This document shows, in pieces, positions 58,301-64,000 of a DNA stretch of 64,000 nucleotides; position 1 is the first letter of the stretch; every line of letters starts with the position of its first letter. The notes beneath the pieces are model-generated. The model saw only the letters and a program-made list of their open reading frames with translations. It was not told the DNA's origin and did not search any database. Source of the stretch: Linyphia triangularis (taxonomy: Eukaryota; Arthropoda; Arachnida; Araneae; Linyphiidae); assembly GCA_963978545.1 (NCBI GenBank), contig OZ021722.1:10011401-10075400 (forward strand), in the 5' to 3' direction. Made by a program: the position numbers and the translations under genes.

Positions 58301-60662
58301 ATCAAGGATCTGGGAAATCTCGGGGGAATTCTTTTTCTGAAAATGAGTATGAACCCCGAGCAGCACATTTTGCTGATAGAAATGTTTTTGATATCGTCGC
58401 TGTGTTAATGAATATAAAAATTTACTATGTATATAAAGGGTTTTTTAAAAACTCTTGTTTTTATGGGTTATATTATTTAATACAATATTTGCTGCTTTTT
58501 AATTTTTTTTTTTTTTTTTACACTAGGCATAACAGTGATAATAGATCATTAACAAAATTTAAAAGGAAAATACTTTTTTTTTTTATTACACTTTAAAAGT
58601 AAGTACATTCTAAAATAAATTTTATTTTTAATAAATAAAATCTGAAATCAACCGGGAAATGAGTGTAGTTAATTGGAAAAATGGGGGAGGGGGGGGGGGG
58701 ATTGCATATTGATGTATTTTTATATCACAATAAAAAGCTAAATTTTTCTTGCATAAATTTATCAGTGTATGCAAAAATACAAATATTATTCGTTACTCTT
58801 ACCTTGTTTCTATCTGATAAAAATTTTTCCTGTATGTTTTTATTACTTTTTGAGTAAAGAATCGTAATTCGTAACACCCGCCGAAATGAAATTGTACTCG
58901 GTCACCAGCAGCCCAACAATGAAAATCGTCACAGATAAAGAAATAAACTGTCAAAGGTTCAAGTTGTATTCAAAAACAATAAAATACTTTTGGTAATATT
59001 AAAATTAAAGAAAAAAAACACTATGCAGAGGTTGCTACATAAAGAGCGATGTACATCGCTATGCATTTTAAGGTTAAAAAAATACTATAGATTTAAGGAA
59101 GAAGTTATGGCTAAAATAATAAAGTATTTAACTGGCATAGGGACTGACACAATCCTAATGTACAATTATTACTTTTATCACCAGGAGAGGAAATCTTTTG
59201 CATTTACAGGAATTTGCACTTTTTTTTTTGAAGAAGTTATGATTTTTCTACAATTTTATTATTTTTAGTGGACTTTATAGGGCTTTAACAGGCTCTACTT
59301 GCTTATCTCCCCAAGGAAAAATTTCTGGATGCACTACTATTCTGTTCACACATTAGTGTTCATAAATGTATTCTTATCAGCTATTTTTGCAGTTCAAAAT
59401 AATGCTGCTTATATATTTCTTTTTACACTTAGACTGTTTTCCCCCCTGTATTACACAGTGCGTTTAAAAACCATACTGCACTTCAGAAACATAAAACCTT
59501 TTTGCCTTGTTCTGTAAAAATCAGGTTACTTTTTTTAAAAGTAAAATATCCTTCTGGAGAAGATTGCCCTTCTTAGATACCTTATTTCCCCTTTTTGTTA
59601 TCAAATGAAAAAAAAAAAACAATAAAAAGTATAACCCCCCCCACTCCCAACCCTTCACCCCGCAGCCAAAAAAAAATAAATTCAAACCTAATGTTCATTA
59701 ATACTGTTATTAAATAACAAATGCCTTTTGTTATCTATAATTTTATTGTATCCTGAAGGTTTTACGACAGTGGCCACAGAACCTGGAAATCAAGGAAATG
59801 TCACGTCTGGGAAGATTTTTTAATTTTTTACGACGTTCCCACGGTCATTGAAAGTCATTAAAAGTGCTTAATATTTTTTAACCTGTTTTCAAGGCCTTGA
59901 AAGTACTTGAAAATGCTTAAAAGTCCTTATTTTTTGTGTATGTTGTCCAACTGAAAAATTACAAAAATGCAATTCAGACTTGCTATCCCCGCGTGTCTAC
60001 TTATCTGCACTGTGTCAGAATTTTCTGACGTATTTGTATTATCCATGCGCCAACTTGTAACTGTTTAGGTAGAATATACTTTATAAAAAACTTATATATA
60101 GTCATGATGCCTGAAAACAAATTTTTTATAGGTCCTTAAAAACATTAATTAGGTCCTTAAAAGTCATTGATTTTCATTCTGCGATTTGAGTGGGAACCCT
60201 GTTTTAAAAATCGGGGAATTCTTCTATTGTTTTGAAGCAATGTTTCCCTGTTCTTTCGTGTTTTAGCACCATTTTCCTGGAGAATTGTGGTAATCGTTAG
60301 ACGTATCATATTACAGTATAATTTAAACTTTTCATTACTGTCCAAACTATTTTTTTTTTTTTTAAATTGGCATATCTCTTTGGCATAAATGTTCTATTTT
60401 ATCTACACATCTGAAAAAATTAGGGAAATTTGAAAAAAAGAGTTTGCCATAAAATCAGGGAATATTTTTGAAATCTATCCGGTAATAATCGTAAAACTTT
60501 TTTCTCTGAATTTTGTAGCCACTCCACATGAAATGCCGGTATTAATTTTACTTACGTTAGTACCAACTCATAAGTTTTATTTGTTCAAATTTTTTTATAT
60601 TTTAACTGTTTAATATGCTTAATGAGATTTTTAAAAATGTTTCCTATTTTGCAGAAAAATAA
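34380..60662 (+). CDS. Gene B: unrecognised low-complexity nuclear-type protein, 13 coding exons
   Basis: Coding exons: 34380-34391, 39196-39296, 43579-43630, 45790-45878, 48192-48272, 49659-49734, 50846-50967, 52587-52853, 53939-53967, 54530-54587, 55521-55665, 57405-57534, 60655-60662. All borders are GT..AG and every phase agrees, giving 389 residues. In order: a basic helical N-terminal region (5-85; KLLRKLARRIRTFR); an acidic run (94-104); a short leucine-rich coiled coil (113-137; QYDELLQEVNRLRIDNERL); Ser/Glu repeats SSEEAQLV (145-165); two RS-like repeats with RRRS.SPGEGTSTGIRR (about 199-250); a basic cluster KRKRSED (277-283); an AT-hook-like KRGRPQKR (296-303); and a basic C terminus. 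A nuclear or chromatin role is inference; no enzyme motif is visible. The final codons depend on the last splice (see the exon 13 entry). Confidence 0.75.
34688..35071 (+). mobile_element. Element G copy with 5 bp duplication TTATT
   Basis: Ends CAGAGTGACCAC and GTGGCCACCCTA. TTATT flanks at 34683-34687 and 35072-35076. Internal marker GGGGAAATTTGAAAAAAAGT. Sense orientation in gene B intron 1. The open frame at 34855-35196 is part of it and not a gene. Confidence 0.8.
35325..35640 (+). repeat. Repeat B, internally deleted copy
   Basis: Carries TCGATGACAATGAATTCTAT and TGTTACTAAAAGGTCGC blocks, then jumps to the end block AACTTTGTTTTTATGGGTTA. Confidence 0.6.
35641..37473 (+). other. Gene B intron 1, AT-rich, no element recognised
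   Basis: A T-run at 37243-37264. GGCCCAGGGGTGAACTG near 36427 may mark a repeat end. No exon-like block found. Confidence 0.35.
37474..37696 (+). mobile_element. SINE-F, 5'-truncated
   Basis: Shares GGTGCACATTAA, CTCGTATTCTTCTAGATGCT and GTGTTAAGCACTT with 21341-21635; the tRNA-like head is lost. Confidence 0.75.
38270..38890 (+). repeat. Repeat O, copy 3 (uninterrupted)
   Basis: Continuous version that provides empty sites for the element C insertion at 11434 and the TTAA MITE at 31019. Confidence 0.65.
39196..39296 (+). CDS. Gene B exon 2
   Basis: Acceptor TTTTTTAG, donor GAG|GTAAGC, ends in phase 2. Encodes QEFLRDVPEKFRILLNTMDF and LGAVYVQQAHAVK. A second frame is also open through the whole exon. 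Confidence 0.75.
39369..39816 (+). mobile_element. Element G copy nested in element H
   Basis: CAGAGTGGCCAC start, GTGGCCATCCTT end. Sense orientation. A 55-base internal duplication (CTACCTAAGCTATTTTTAAA twice, 39590-39650) is special to this copy. Confidence 0.75.
39903..40296 (+). mobile_element. Element H, intact, with 5 bp duplication TTAAA
   Basis: Perfect 12-base ends CAGGGTTCCCAC and GTGGGAACCCTG. TTAAA at 39898-39902 and 40297-40301. Interior with repeated AAAAGTCCTT; no ORF. Confidence 0.85.
41188..41383. mobile_element. MITE with 26 bp inverted ends
   Basis: The left end TAAAATGTGCTTTACGCTGC continues with CCAATT; the right end is its complement with one change (AATTGGGCAGCGTAAAGCAT, ATTTTA). 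196 bases, in gene B intron 2. No target duplication was recognised. Confidence 0.8.
41728..42162 (+). mobile_element. Element G copy
   Basis: CAGAGTGGCCAC to GTGGCCATCCTG, flanked by CTTAT and CTTAC. Sense orientation, gene B intron 2. Confidence 0.8.
43350..43517. mobile_element. TA-flanked MITE just upstream of gene B exon 3
   Basis: CAGTCAAACCTC start and complement of CAGTAAAACCAGG at the end, with TA borders. It ends only 61 bases before the exon 3 acceptor. Confidence 0.6.
43579..43630 (+). CDS. Gene B exon 3
   Basis: Acceptor TTTCTCTTTTCAG, donor CCGG|GTAAGA. In the phase-consistent frame it encodes RRSVKLLRKLARRIRTFR, highly basic and amphipathic. The other frame is open too, reading EERQTPQEAGQANQDVPG. 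Confidence 0.78.
43676..43975 (+). mobile_element. Element G, degenerate copy after exon 3
   Basis: GTGGCCACAGAACTCGG start, GTTGGGGAAATTCGTAAAAA marker. 45 bases after exon 3. Sense orientation. Confidence 0.65.
45010..45696 (+). mobile_element. Element C, copy 6
   Basis: TTCAATTACTCATGTG start, TTCCACTCCCCTAG then TTA end. It ends about 95 bases before the exon 4 acceptor. Confidence 0.65.
45790..45878 (+). CDS. Gene B exon 4
   Basis: Acceptor GATTCCAG, donor CCAT|GTAAGT. Encodes ACETPAVYSLARKHHKEMSD and AVAQQRGMA. The frame matching the alternative reading of exon 3 hits a stop here, which decides the main frame. Confidence 0.8.
46327..46480 (+). mobile_element. Element G, 5' part
   Basis: AGAGTGGCCACAGGACCTAG start; stops after TTTGAAGGTATGTTTCCC. 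The 3' half may be the fragment at 47590-47815, with intervening AT-rich DNA inserted between. Confidence 0.6.
47590..47815 (+). mobile_element. Element G, 3' part
   Basis: TTTTTAGCATACATGTTCTA and TGGAAAACATGGAGAAGTTG markers; ends TTTCCTGAGTTTGA. Confidence 0.6.
47818..48066 (-). mobile_element. Truncated copy of the CAATGGACAA..CCCGCAT element
   Basis: Ends in AAATGCGGGCATTGTCCATT and, reading backwards, matches 5897-6120 including TTTCTGCTCA.TGCGCTTTTT. Confidence 0.65.
48192..48272 (+). CDS. Gene B exon 5 (acidic run)
   Basis: Acceptor CTTGTTTCAG, donor CCAG|GTTAGT. Encodes GIPTPRPMEG, then eight Glu and Asp, then IPLCFVS. Confidence 0.8.
48340..48490 (+). repeat. Repeat L, half copy
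   Basis: CATTTAGAAACTACTTTCTA and GACATTTAGTGAGTAGGTGC, directly after exon 5. Confidence 0.5.
49151..49590 (+). repeat. Repeat J copy ahead of exon 6
   Basis: Starts CAGGGGTCTAATTCGCCCTA, ends ACTCACTGTGTTCCCTG. It finishes about 70 bases before the exon 6 acceptor. Confidence 0.6.
49659..49734 (+). CDS. Gene B exon 6 (coiled coil)
   Basis: Acceptor TTTTTTCCCCAG, donor GGAG|GTAAGT, a strong consensus. Encodes RQYDELLQEVNRLRIDNERL and TQRLE, with heptad-spaced Leu/Val/Ile. Confidence 0.85.
50486..50655 (+). mobile_element. MITE start fused to element G end
   Basis: TACAGTAGAACCTCGATTAA is a pogo-like terminus. At about 50513 it passes directly into the last 140 bases of element G (ACATCTGGAAAACTTAAG to GTGGCCACCCTG). 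The missing parts of both are unexplained. Confidence 0.55.
50846..50967 (+). CDS. Gene B exon 7 (Ser/Glu tandem repeat)
   Basis: Acceptor TTTGTTTCTTTAG, donor CCAG|GTAGAG. Contains a 24-base tandem repeat (GAGGAGGCCCAGCTGGT...) encoding SSEEAQLV about 2.5 times. An internal CGGAG|GTGAGT at 50866 is a better donor by consensus but would break the frame into exon 8. Confidence 0.8.
51060..51660 (+). repeat. Element H-related fragments
   Basis: Contains CAGGGTTTCCATGCGTTCTT and repeated AAAAGTCCTTAAGAACTCCT. Too degenerate for clear borders. Confidence 0.5.
51660..51954. mobile_element. Degenerate pogo-like MITE
   Basis: CAGTAGAGCTTCGACTGTCCGA start and complement of CAGAGCATCAATTATCCG at the end. 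Inner ATAACT / TCCGGATAA-type pairs. No TA duplication is clear. Confidence 0.45.
52042..52500 (+). mobile_element. Element G copy before exon 8
   Basis: CAGAATGGAACCTGCAAATC start, TTTTACGGCCTCCCTG end. Sense orientation. Lies 87 bases before the exon 8 acceptor. Confidence 0.65.
52587..52853 (+). CDS. Gene B exon 8 (RS-like repeats)
   Basis: Acceptor CAAATCTTCAG, donor CAAG|GTGACC. GC-rich against an AT-rich intron background. Two repeats share RRRS(I/R)SPGEGTSTGIRR. RS-like serines flanked by Arg and Pro are potential kinase sites. Confidence 0.85.
52860..53938 (+). other. Gene B intron 8, no element recognised
   Basis: AT-rich DNA lacking the TIR elements that fill the other introns. 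Confidence 0.35.
53939..54587 (+). CDS. Gene B exons 9 and 10 (basic cluster)
   Basis: Exon 9 is 53939-53967 (acceptor ACTATTTTTCAG, donor AACA|GTGAGT), encoding SRGSTRGQN. Exon 10 is 54530-54587 (acceptor TTATCTTTTAG, donor CCAA|GTAATT), encoding RKRSEDQGEPDENEQPKA. The join creates KRKRSED, a monopartite nuclear-localisation-like cluster. Confidence 0.75.
55521..55665 (+). CDS. Gene B exon 11 (AT-hook-like)
   Basis: Acceptor GGTCCAACAG, donor CCCG|GTAAAT. Encodes RGRPQKRDPREPRIMGHYNI, VRKVPKPQPVPFEEEQELD and LVTLTEHPP. The RGRP core with flanking Lys/Arg matches an AT-hook. Confidence 0.85.
55700..56225 (+). mobile_element. Element G copy plus partial tandem G
   Basis: CAGTGGGGCTACAGAACCTGG start, GGTGGCCACCTTG at 56085. 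A second 3' half follows at once (GTGTCTACACATCTGTCAAG to TTGTGGTCAACCTG). Sense orientation, starting 35 bases after exon 11. Confidence 0.65.
56521..56800 (+). mobile_element. Element G, 5' part, joined to repeat J
   Basis: CAGAGTGGCCATAGAACCTG start. At about 56790 it gives way to repeat J (GCAGGGTTTGCATTTGCTGT). Confidence 0.6.
57405..57534 (+). CDS. Gene B exon 12
   Basis: Acceptor TTTTTTCCCTTAG, donor CAAA|GTAAGT. Encodes VERQPYLYLRLGITSLPPVP, ENNTGRPITRLL and a Lys/Arg-rich end. Reading through the donor would add about 30 residues to a stop at 57624-57626. Confidence 0.82.
57625..58500 (+). repeat. Repeat B split by element I
   Basis: Repeat B runs 57625-58015, resumes at about 58359 (AGCAGCACATTTTGCTGATA) and ends near TATAAAGGGTTTTTTAAAAA. 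The copy at 28735 is continuous across the same point (TTGCTGCACATTTTGCCGAT). Confidence 0.7.
58016..58358 (+). mobile_element. Element I nested in repeat B
   Basis: CAGGGTTTATACCC start, AGTATGAACCCCG end. Shares CCTGGAAAAAGTCATTGTTA and CTTGCAGAAAGTTATTCTT with 61762-62141. The target duplication is not preserved here. Confidence 0.7.
59771..60530 (+). mobile_element. Element G split by element H
   Basis: G runs from CAGTGGCCACAGAACCTGG, is interrupted at 59831-60201 by H, and continues TTAAAAATCGGGGAATTC to GTAGCCACTCCA. Confidence 0.7.
59831..60201 (+). mobile_element. Element H nested in element G, duplication TTTTA
   Basis: CGACGTTCCCACGG start, GTGGGAACCCTG end. TTTTA at 59826-59830 and 60202-60206. 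Confidence 0.8.
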
Positions 60663-61330
60663 GACTCCTAAGAGGAAAGGACTGATGCCTCGCTCCTCCT
60701 TCTCACTCCAAAAACCAGTCTTGGATAACCTAACATAATTGTCTTGGATAACCTAACATAAGTGATTTAAAAAAAAGTTCTTGTCCTAAGGATGGTCACA
60801 AGCAATCCTCCGAGAGAAGCTTATCTGAGAAGTGCCCACCTGATGGCTGTGGGGTTAGCGCTCTGGCTTCGTATACCAAAGGTGCCAGTTAGAATCCCGG
60901 TTAATGCAGGGATGTTCATTGTGGTTTGGAATCCACGTTAAGCTGTAGGTCCCGGCCCGATTAGCCATTATTGTGCATAAGTATATAAGTATAGGTAATT
61001 GAGCGCACAAACCAACCAACTTATTTGAGAAAATCCTGAAAAGCCAATCATTAGAAGCTACATCAGAGAAATAAAAGCAGAAGGTGGATGTTTCTGAAGA
61101 TAAGCTCAGCTGTAGCAGGAAGAACAGTAGGTGCAGGGAACAGAAGATGGTCATTAGAAGAAGATAGGTTAGAAGAAGATAGAAGATAGGTCATTTTCCA
61201 ATTCTTGAGCACCTGCAGAGGATACAATCATCATTAGAAAGACGGTATCCGAAACAATGGATTAAGAAAAAGGATTTGTGTTTTCGAGAAGAGTGGAAGA
61301 AAGCTTGCTGGAAAAAAAAAAAGAACTTGG
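60655..61330 (+). other. Gene B exon 13: stop codon and spliced 3' UTR with a SINE
   Basis: Acceptor CCTATTTTGCAG. With the exon 12 phase, the frame adds two Lys and stops at 60660-60662. A different phase would give a 27-residue basic tail (KNKTPKRKGLMPRSSF...) ending at 60738; its codon-like look leaves the true end open. A 23-base tandem (60718-60761), a SINE-E and AATAAA (61070) follow. A strong donor TTGG|GTAAGT closes the exon at 61330, pairing with an acceptor at 63693. Confidence 0.6.
60834..61019 (+). mobile_element. SINE-E inside the gene B 3' UTR exon
   Basis: GTGCCCACCTGATGGCTGTG head, decayed B box, GTGGTTTGGAATCCACGTTA body, AACCAACCAAC tail. The duplication CTTAT(C/T)TGAGAA is at 60820-60831 and 61020-61031. 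Confidence 0.8.
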
Positions 61331-61761
61331 GTAAGTTATTGGTTTATTATATTTTGTATTAGTAGTTCTAATATCAGTTCCAGGGGTCACATTTGCCCTA
61401 AAATCCCTAATATTCCTCAAGTTTTTGTTTCTTCTTGGAATTAGTAAAGAGTACTCAAATGTTTCGTTAATTTCTAAAAATTAGTAGTCAGCTTTCATTG
61501 AAGGCTATTTTTTAAAACTGTTTTCACTCTCATTTTAAAATATTAAGCTGAATCTGCAGTACTTTTTTTGCAAGGTTAATACAATATGTGATACTATACC
61601 TCGGAACAAACGTTACTTGAACCTTGAATATACGCTGTAAATTGGATCTTTCCATGAAAGGATATAGTCTCGGACAAATCACAACTTTCATAGCAGTATG
61701 GATAAACTGCGCACAGTTTTGTATTAAACTTAAATATGAGTTGATAATAAAAAGAAAATAA

Positions 61762-62141
61762 CAGGGTTCATACACTTCAGAGAGAATAGGGAAAACCTGG
61801 AAAACTCGGGGAAATTAAATCAGCCTTAAAATATCAGGGGAAAAAGAAAAATCTCCTCTAAAACCTGGAAAAAGTCATTGTTACTCTGGGAAAAAATCCT
61901 ACTCTTCGGTGCTCCTTGTCTAACCCTAACTCAAGGAATTGACAACTACAGAATTATTTGATAGCAAAGACTTGCAGAAAGTTATTCTTTAAAAAAAAAA
62001 AAATATCTGAAGAATTTGTGTAATTAAGGTTTGACTATATTTAGGTGGCTAAAAATAACGTACTCATGATGAAGAACACGACTCTTAAAAACTCGGGGAA
62101 ATTTCAGGGAATCTTTTTTCTTAAATTGAGTATGAGCCCTG
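61762..62141 (+). mobile_element. Element I, intact, duplication AATAA
   Basis: CAGGGTTCATAC start and GTATGAGCCCTG end (one mismatch). AATAA at 61757-61761 and 62142-62146. Within the proposed 3' UTR intron. Confidence 0.8.
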
Positions 62142-62365
62142 AATAAACGCTTTTAAGTTTAAATTTTAACTAATATTTTACTTTTCTAACCTCGGATACT
62201 ATACGAGTTTAACAAATCGGCCACACATCGTTCCAATCAGTGAAACACTGGTTCACACATCATTGTAGCGTATTCAGTGAGCTCAATTAAGCTTCTCCCA
62301 ATGTGACAATTGAAACTGCAAATAACGGGAAAATTCATTCTAGAACACCTAAGAAGTTTTTAAAT

Positions 62366-62560
62366 TCTAGGGGTTGCATTCGCTTTAAAATTTCTAAAAT
62401 TGTACTTGAATTGTTCTTTAATTCCTTAAAAAAAATCCCCCCTGGTGTGATTTGGAAAGCATAATATGTCTGTGTTAGGTGCCTATGTCAGCTTTTTTGG
62501 GAACTATTCTTAAACTTCCAACTTAAATATTTTCAAAAACTCACTGCTGCATCTGGAATT
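62366..62560 (+). repeat. Repeat J copy in the 3' UTR intron
   Basis: GGGGTTGCATTCGCTTTAAA start and GGTGCCTATGTCAGCTT block. Another piece is at 61381-61450. Confidence 0.5.
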
Positions 62561-63039
62561 CTTTTAAAAATTTAAAGAACGTTTGTTTATAGATGAAACA
62601 GCATTCAGAGATGTCATTGACTTTTTAAATTTGTAAAGAAGTTATTCATAGATTTTAATTGTACAGTTGTTCAATTTATTCTTTTAAAATTCGTTTCACA
62701 TTTATAACCAGTTTCACTCTCGCAGCAATTTCACTTGTAAAGTTGTAAACAACTTTTTGTTTAAAAATTTATTTTTCATAAGTTTTTAGAAATTGTCAGA
62801 CATTCTATACGATGTTTTGCTTTATTTTCAATTTATTTTTTGATTGATTGACTTTGATTTATTTTTCAATTTTAAAAGAGTAATTAACAGATTAAGTACA
62901 ATCGCTATTTGTAGGCAGAAATGCGGACATCATTGAAACTGAGTGTTTCTAAATATATTTTCTGGATAATGTTCTTTTGCGATTGTTTAGTATGATAAAC
63001 TATAAACCATACAATTTATATTGAGTTTTAAAATATTTC

Positions 63040-63560
63040 TTCTTTAAATCCTTTATATTAATTTGGATTTTGTGTGTCAATGGCAAGCAGGTCTGTGGAG
63101 GCCCTTGCCATTATCAATCTTGCAGAAACTTGGTTGATAGATTTGATGTCGATGACAATGCATTCCATAAAATTTTGGCGGCTGCCACTGTCACTAAAAG
63201 GTCACTTTTACAGAATAGTACTAATAAACATACTTGCCGCCATCCAATCTCGCTGAAATACATTAAAAGCGATCATTGATAACTCTTTCCTGTTGCCAAA
63301 ATTGTTTTAGTAAATAAACGATAAAATTGTTTAAATCAGAATAAATAAAATATATTTTGACGTAAGTGAATAAATTCTCCTTCATTTTTAATTAGTGAAT
63401 TTTGAAAAGTAGTTTGCCGGGTAAATGTTGATAGAGATGTTTTAATATTTAAAATAAGCACACACTAGTAAAATAAAAGGCGCTTTGTTAATGAATATGA
63501 AAATTGGCAATGCGTATAAAGGATTTTTATTAAAAACTTTTTTATGTATTATATTATTTT
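63040..63560 (+). repeat. Repeat B copy
   Basis: AAATCCTTTATATTAATTTG start, GCGTATAAAGGATTTTTATT end; TCGATGACAATGCATTCCAT inside. Two overlapping ORFs at 63070-63279 are repeat-derived. Confidence 0.65.
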
Positions 63561-63693
63561 TCTTGCAAAAATGTGTTTTGTCTAAAATAAAAAAAAAAAT
63601 TACTAAATTCAACTCCAGGTGGAGATTTTATTTATAAATTGTACTTGATTTGTGTAGTACAGCTTATTTAAGTATTTATTTCTTTATTTTTAG

Positions 63694-64000
63694 GTTGGAT
63701 TGGAATCATTGTGGTCTATGAATTTAAAAAAAAAAAAAAAAATACTGTGTCTTGTCTGATCTGGTTTTTTTAAGTTTTGAAAATGCTCAAACAACCTAGA
63801 CTGTTAATTTGTTTCTACATTTATTTAAATTTTTGAATTTTTCTTTCGTAACTTGAATCAGAAGACAATTGGAGTGCTAGCCTCCAATTGTGAGTTCAGT
63901 ATCAATGCATGGGTACTGGGCTCTTCTTCCTGAGAAGAGTTTGGAAGAAAAATTTATTTTTTAAAAATAAATAAAGAGTATGTATAAATTAAATTCTATA
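63694..64000 (+). other. Probable last 3' UTR exon of gene B
   Basis: Acceptor TTTCTTTATTTTTAG at 63693. No long ORF; overlapping AATAAATAAA signals at 63966-63975 near the window end. Assigned to gene B because the unused donor at 61331 needs a partner; it could instead belong to another transcript. Confidence 0.4.

Noticed and set aside
63070..63279. Two overlapping ORFs of 60-69 codons
   Set aside because: Repeat B sequence; no conservation of frame among copies.

Overview
The window looks like nuclear DNA from an arthropod, most likely a chelicerate such as a spider. It is strongly AT-rich, has long introns with GT..AG borders, polyadenylation signals, and a dense load of short interspersed elements. 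Two tRNA-derived SINE families end in AACC-type tails. The species assignment is inference from composition and repeat style; nothing here names a species.

Two protein-coding genes can be supported, both on the + strand. Gene A (106-6765) has a large first exon and a second exon 5.8 kb downstream that joins exactly in frame. The product is a 296-residue protein with three SH3-ligand-like PPPLPER repeats and a membrane helix at its extreme C terminus. Gene B (34380 to about 63970) has 13 coding exons whose splice phases all agree. It encodes a basic and acidic, low-complexity, nuclear-looking protein of 389 residues with a short coiled coil, RS-like repeats, basic clusters and an AT-hook-like motif, followed by a spliced 3' UTR that contains a SINE. 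I recognise neither family.

The remaining ~95% is introns and intergenic DNA built from repeats. 0-7 kb is gene A and its intron, with TTAA-flanked and TA-flanked MITEs. 7-34 kb is intergenic, with nested repeats, tandem arrays (13.1-15.0 kb), SINE clusters (16-24 kb), a solo LTR (26.3-26.7 kb) and a long (TA)n. 34-64 kb is gene B, with introns full of short TIR elements that begin CAGRG.

The repeat landscape changes near the gene B start. SINE-A occurs nine times, all before 20.4 kb. Element G occurs about twelve times, all inside gene B and all in the sense orientation. Several nested insertions provide paralogous empty sites and target-site duplications. One pair of inverted SINEs carries a clear footprint of inversion of the 85 bp between them. 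Family letters (A, B, C, E, F, G, H, I, J, L, M, O) are local labels used only here.
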